Shown: positions 54,177-64,000 of the stretch, piece after piece | Layout of the letters: every line of letters starts with the position of its first letter | How positions within the stretch are numbered: position 1 is the first letter of the stretch | From: Tubiluchus corallicola | Lineage: Eukaryota > Priapulida > Priapulimorpha > Priapulimorphida > Tubiluchidae | DNA: 64,000 nucleotides | Assembly (NCBI GenBank): GCA_030141605.1 | Contig: JAQGDQ010000043.1 | Location: 703,501 to 767,500, forward strand | Direction of reading: 5' to 3' | The notes under the pieces: generated by a model | What the model was told of the DNA's origin: nothing | The model's input: the letters and a program-made list of their open reading frames with translations, nothing else | Database searches by the model: none | Position numbers and translations under genes: made by a program

Positions 54177-54393
54177 GGTTGGCTGGCCGAGTAGTATAGA
54201 TTTCGGACTGCATCTACCAAGTGCAGAGTTCGAGTTTAGCGGCTACCAATACCGGGACATATATCCTACATGTTATTCGTTATTTATGTGTTGCGTCTTT
54301 ACCTGTATTGTTGTAAGTCGTTAAATAGCAGTTAGTGCTAATGTTGTCTGCTAAATGAGCCACTATAAATAAATCTTGTCTTTTGTCTTTTTA
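54177..54393 (+). mobile_element. tRNA-derived SINE, copy 2
   Basis: GGGTTGGCTGGCCGAGTAGT (A box) and GCAGAGTTCGAGTTTAGC (B box) head the element. The body contains GCTAATGTTGTCTGCTAAAT and the tail TAAATAAATCTTGTCTTTTG. It aligns with copy 1 at 19374-19560. It ends about 550 bases before the esterase start codon. Confidence 0.75.
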
Positions 54394-54942
54394 ATGAGTT
54401 CCAACTTGGATAAAAAATTGTTATAGGAAATAATGTTACCGTGAAAGACGTATTTAGAAATTTCCATCTATTACCTCGTAAGGTAAGATCGTGAAAGGAT
54501 GCGATTTAGCTTTTATGCAACTAGCGGCAATAAAATGAACAAAAGATTGCATAAGTTGTATAGAAAATGGGAATTTTTATTTTTTATCAAAGTATCATTT
54601 GAGAGAGGTGTTAGAGTATGTGGTGTCTTTTTAAATTAATTTCTTTTTATCTTCTTATGTGCAAATAATATCCGTGCTTTTTTTGTCAAATGTTTATTTT
54701 ACTTTTGCTACTAGTTTACAATTTTGTAATTGAACCGATTATATAACATCACTGTACATGTGTGTTCGAAAATAAATGATGTCACTGTAAAGTCTATACT
54801 GATTATTAACAAATACCCACCCCACAGTGTTTCCCTGCACAATCACAAAGATATTTTGCTGACCTACAATAACGATTGCTGTTGTTAAAGCTGTAAAAGT
54901 GTGCATAGGCCCTTGAATTTACTAAATAATACACTTTCAGGC

Positions 54943-63256
<8,314 letters not shown>

Positions 63257-63423
63257 ACCTGTTAAGTATTTATTCTCAACTGTAGAAGCCTGGTATACTT
63301 GACGATAAAGCAATCATGCTTGCTTCGCCATCTGTTGTAGACGTAAAAAAACTTGGAGATTCCTATCCAGGTTAAAGTAGGGCTGAAAAACGAGCATATA
63401 AATGAACAGTATTAAGTGTTGAT

Positions 63424-63429
63424 AATAAA
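63424..63429 (+). promoter_or_regulatory. esterase polyadenylation signal
   Basis: AATAAA 168 bases past the stop codon. Another AATAAA lies at 63804-63809 and could serve a longer 3' UTR. Confidence 0.5.
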
Positions 63430-64000
63430 CCAAAAATAATTTACGTAAATGTTAATTTGCTTATAGAACATTTTTGTGTTTTGTAGCTCAGGTCTGCCTA
63501 AATATTACAGGTCTACAGTCTACTGTGTGTATACACACTCAGGCCTACCAGCTGCTTAAGACCTGACGAGCACAGGGTAGGAAGGGTAGATTCAGGAGGT
63601 AGATTCAGAAGGAGCAGGGTAGAATGGCATTAGGTCTAACATTCAAAATGTTCTAGCTATGATTTAGCTAGAAAAACAGGACAATGTGACCATATTGAGT
63701 CACTAGTGGGAAACGGCATGCATTTCTTAAGTAATAATTAGCTCTCTTATTTAAACTAATCTGGGTAATGGTGCCCACTGTGTGCCATTAAAGTGTAGAA
63801 TGAAATAAAAATCCTCAGTGTTAAGAGTATTTACGCACATCAAAATACTGCTAAATGCAAATGCGTCTGGTGCAAAACTACAAACTACTATAGTGCATAA
63901 AACTAAAACTAAAAGCAACAACTCACTACACACATTCACATACACAGCTACAATAATACAGTACATGGGCACAGTACACTAAGTAAAATACTTAATAGGC
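63430..64000. other. downstream of the esterase, no recognised gene
   Basis: AT-rich sequence to the window edge; no exon or repeat family that I can support. Confidence 0.4.

Overview
The window is AT-rich, intron-rich animal nuclear DNA. It has short coding exons with GT/AG borders, AATAAA signals, LINEs, SINEs, MITE-like elements, microsatellites and minisatellites. An invertebrate metazoan is the best guess; the phylum cannot be fixed from the sequence alone. There is no bacterial, plasmid or CRISPR content.

Four cellular genes can be assembled by hand from exons whose splice phases agree. (1) The last three exons of DRG1, a translation-factor-class GTPase (+, 656-2009). (2) A complete SLX1 structure-specific endonuclease gene in five exons (-, 2776-5500), tail to tail with DRG1. 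(3) A Friend-of-GATA (FOG/ZFPM/U-shaped) transcriptional cofactor (+, 19823-36440) in eight exons, about 957 residues. Its tiny first exon encodes the N-terminal FOG repression motif (MSRRKQ...) and lies 11.3 kb upstream of exon 2. (4) A complete membrane-anchored carboxylesterase/cholinesterase-fold protein (+, 54943-63256) in nine exons, 610 residues.

Layout: 1-2009 DRG1 3' part, with a Tigger/CENPB-like relic at the edge; 2776-5500 SLX1; 5.5-9.5 kb gene-free; 9.5-13.1 kb a GC-rich, 3'-truncated two-ORF LINE on the minus strand, abutting a decayed plus-strand LINE endonuclease (13.06-13.94 kb); 15.0-15.15 kb a dense GATA-motif cluster; 15.3-16.5 kb LTR-retroelement-like sequence; 19.4-19.56 kb a tRNA-derived SINE just upstream of FOG exon 1; 19.8-36.8 kb FOG, with two 8-bp-TSD DNA transposons and two further GATA clusters in intron 1; 36.8-54.1 kb no recognised gene but a MITE, a 129-bp inverted-repeat pair, SINE heads, (TCAG)n, (AAT)n, a 42-bp minisatellite and a 40-bp minisatellite; 54.2-63.4 kb a second SINE of the same family, then the esterase.

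Most promising observations: the hidden FOG exon 1 with its NuRD-recruitment motif; GATA-site clusters upstream of and inside the FOG gene, suggesting a GATA-FOG feedback loop; a minisatellite in the esterase gene that has tandemly copied an exon/intron junction and so carries a ladder of decoy splice sites; a 42-bp repeat open in five of six frames; and atypical oxyanion-hole residues in the esterase. All gene models are hand-spliced from sequence and need transcript support.
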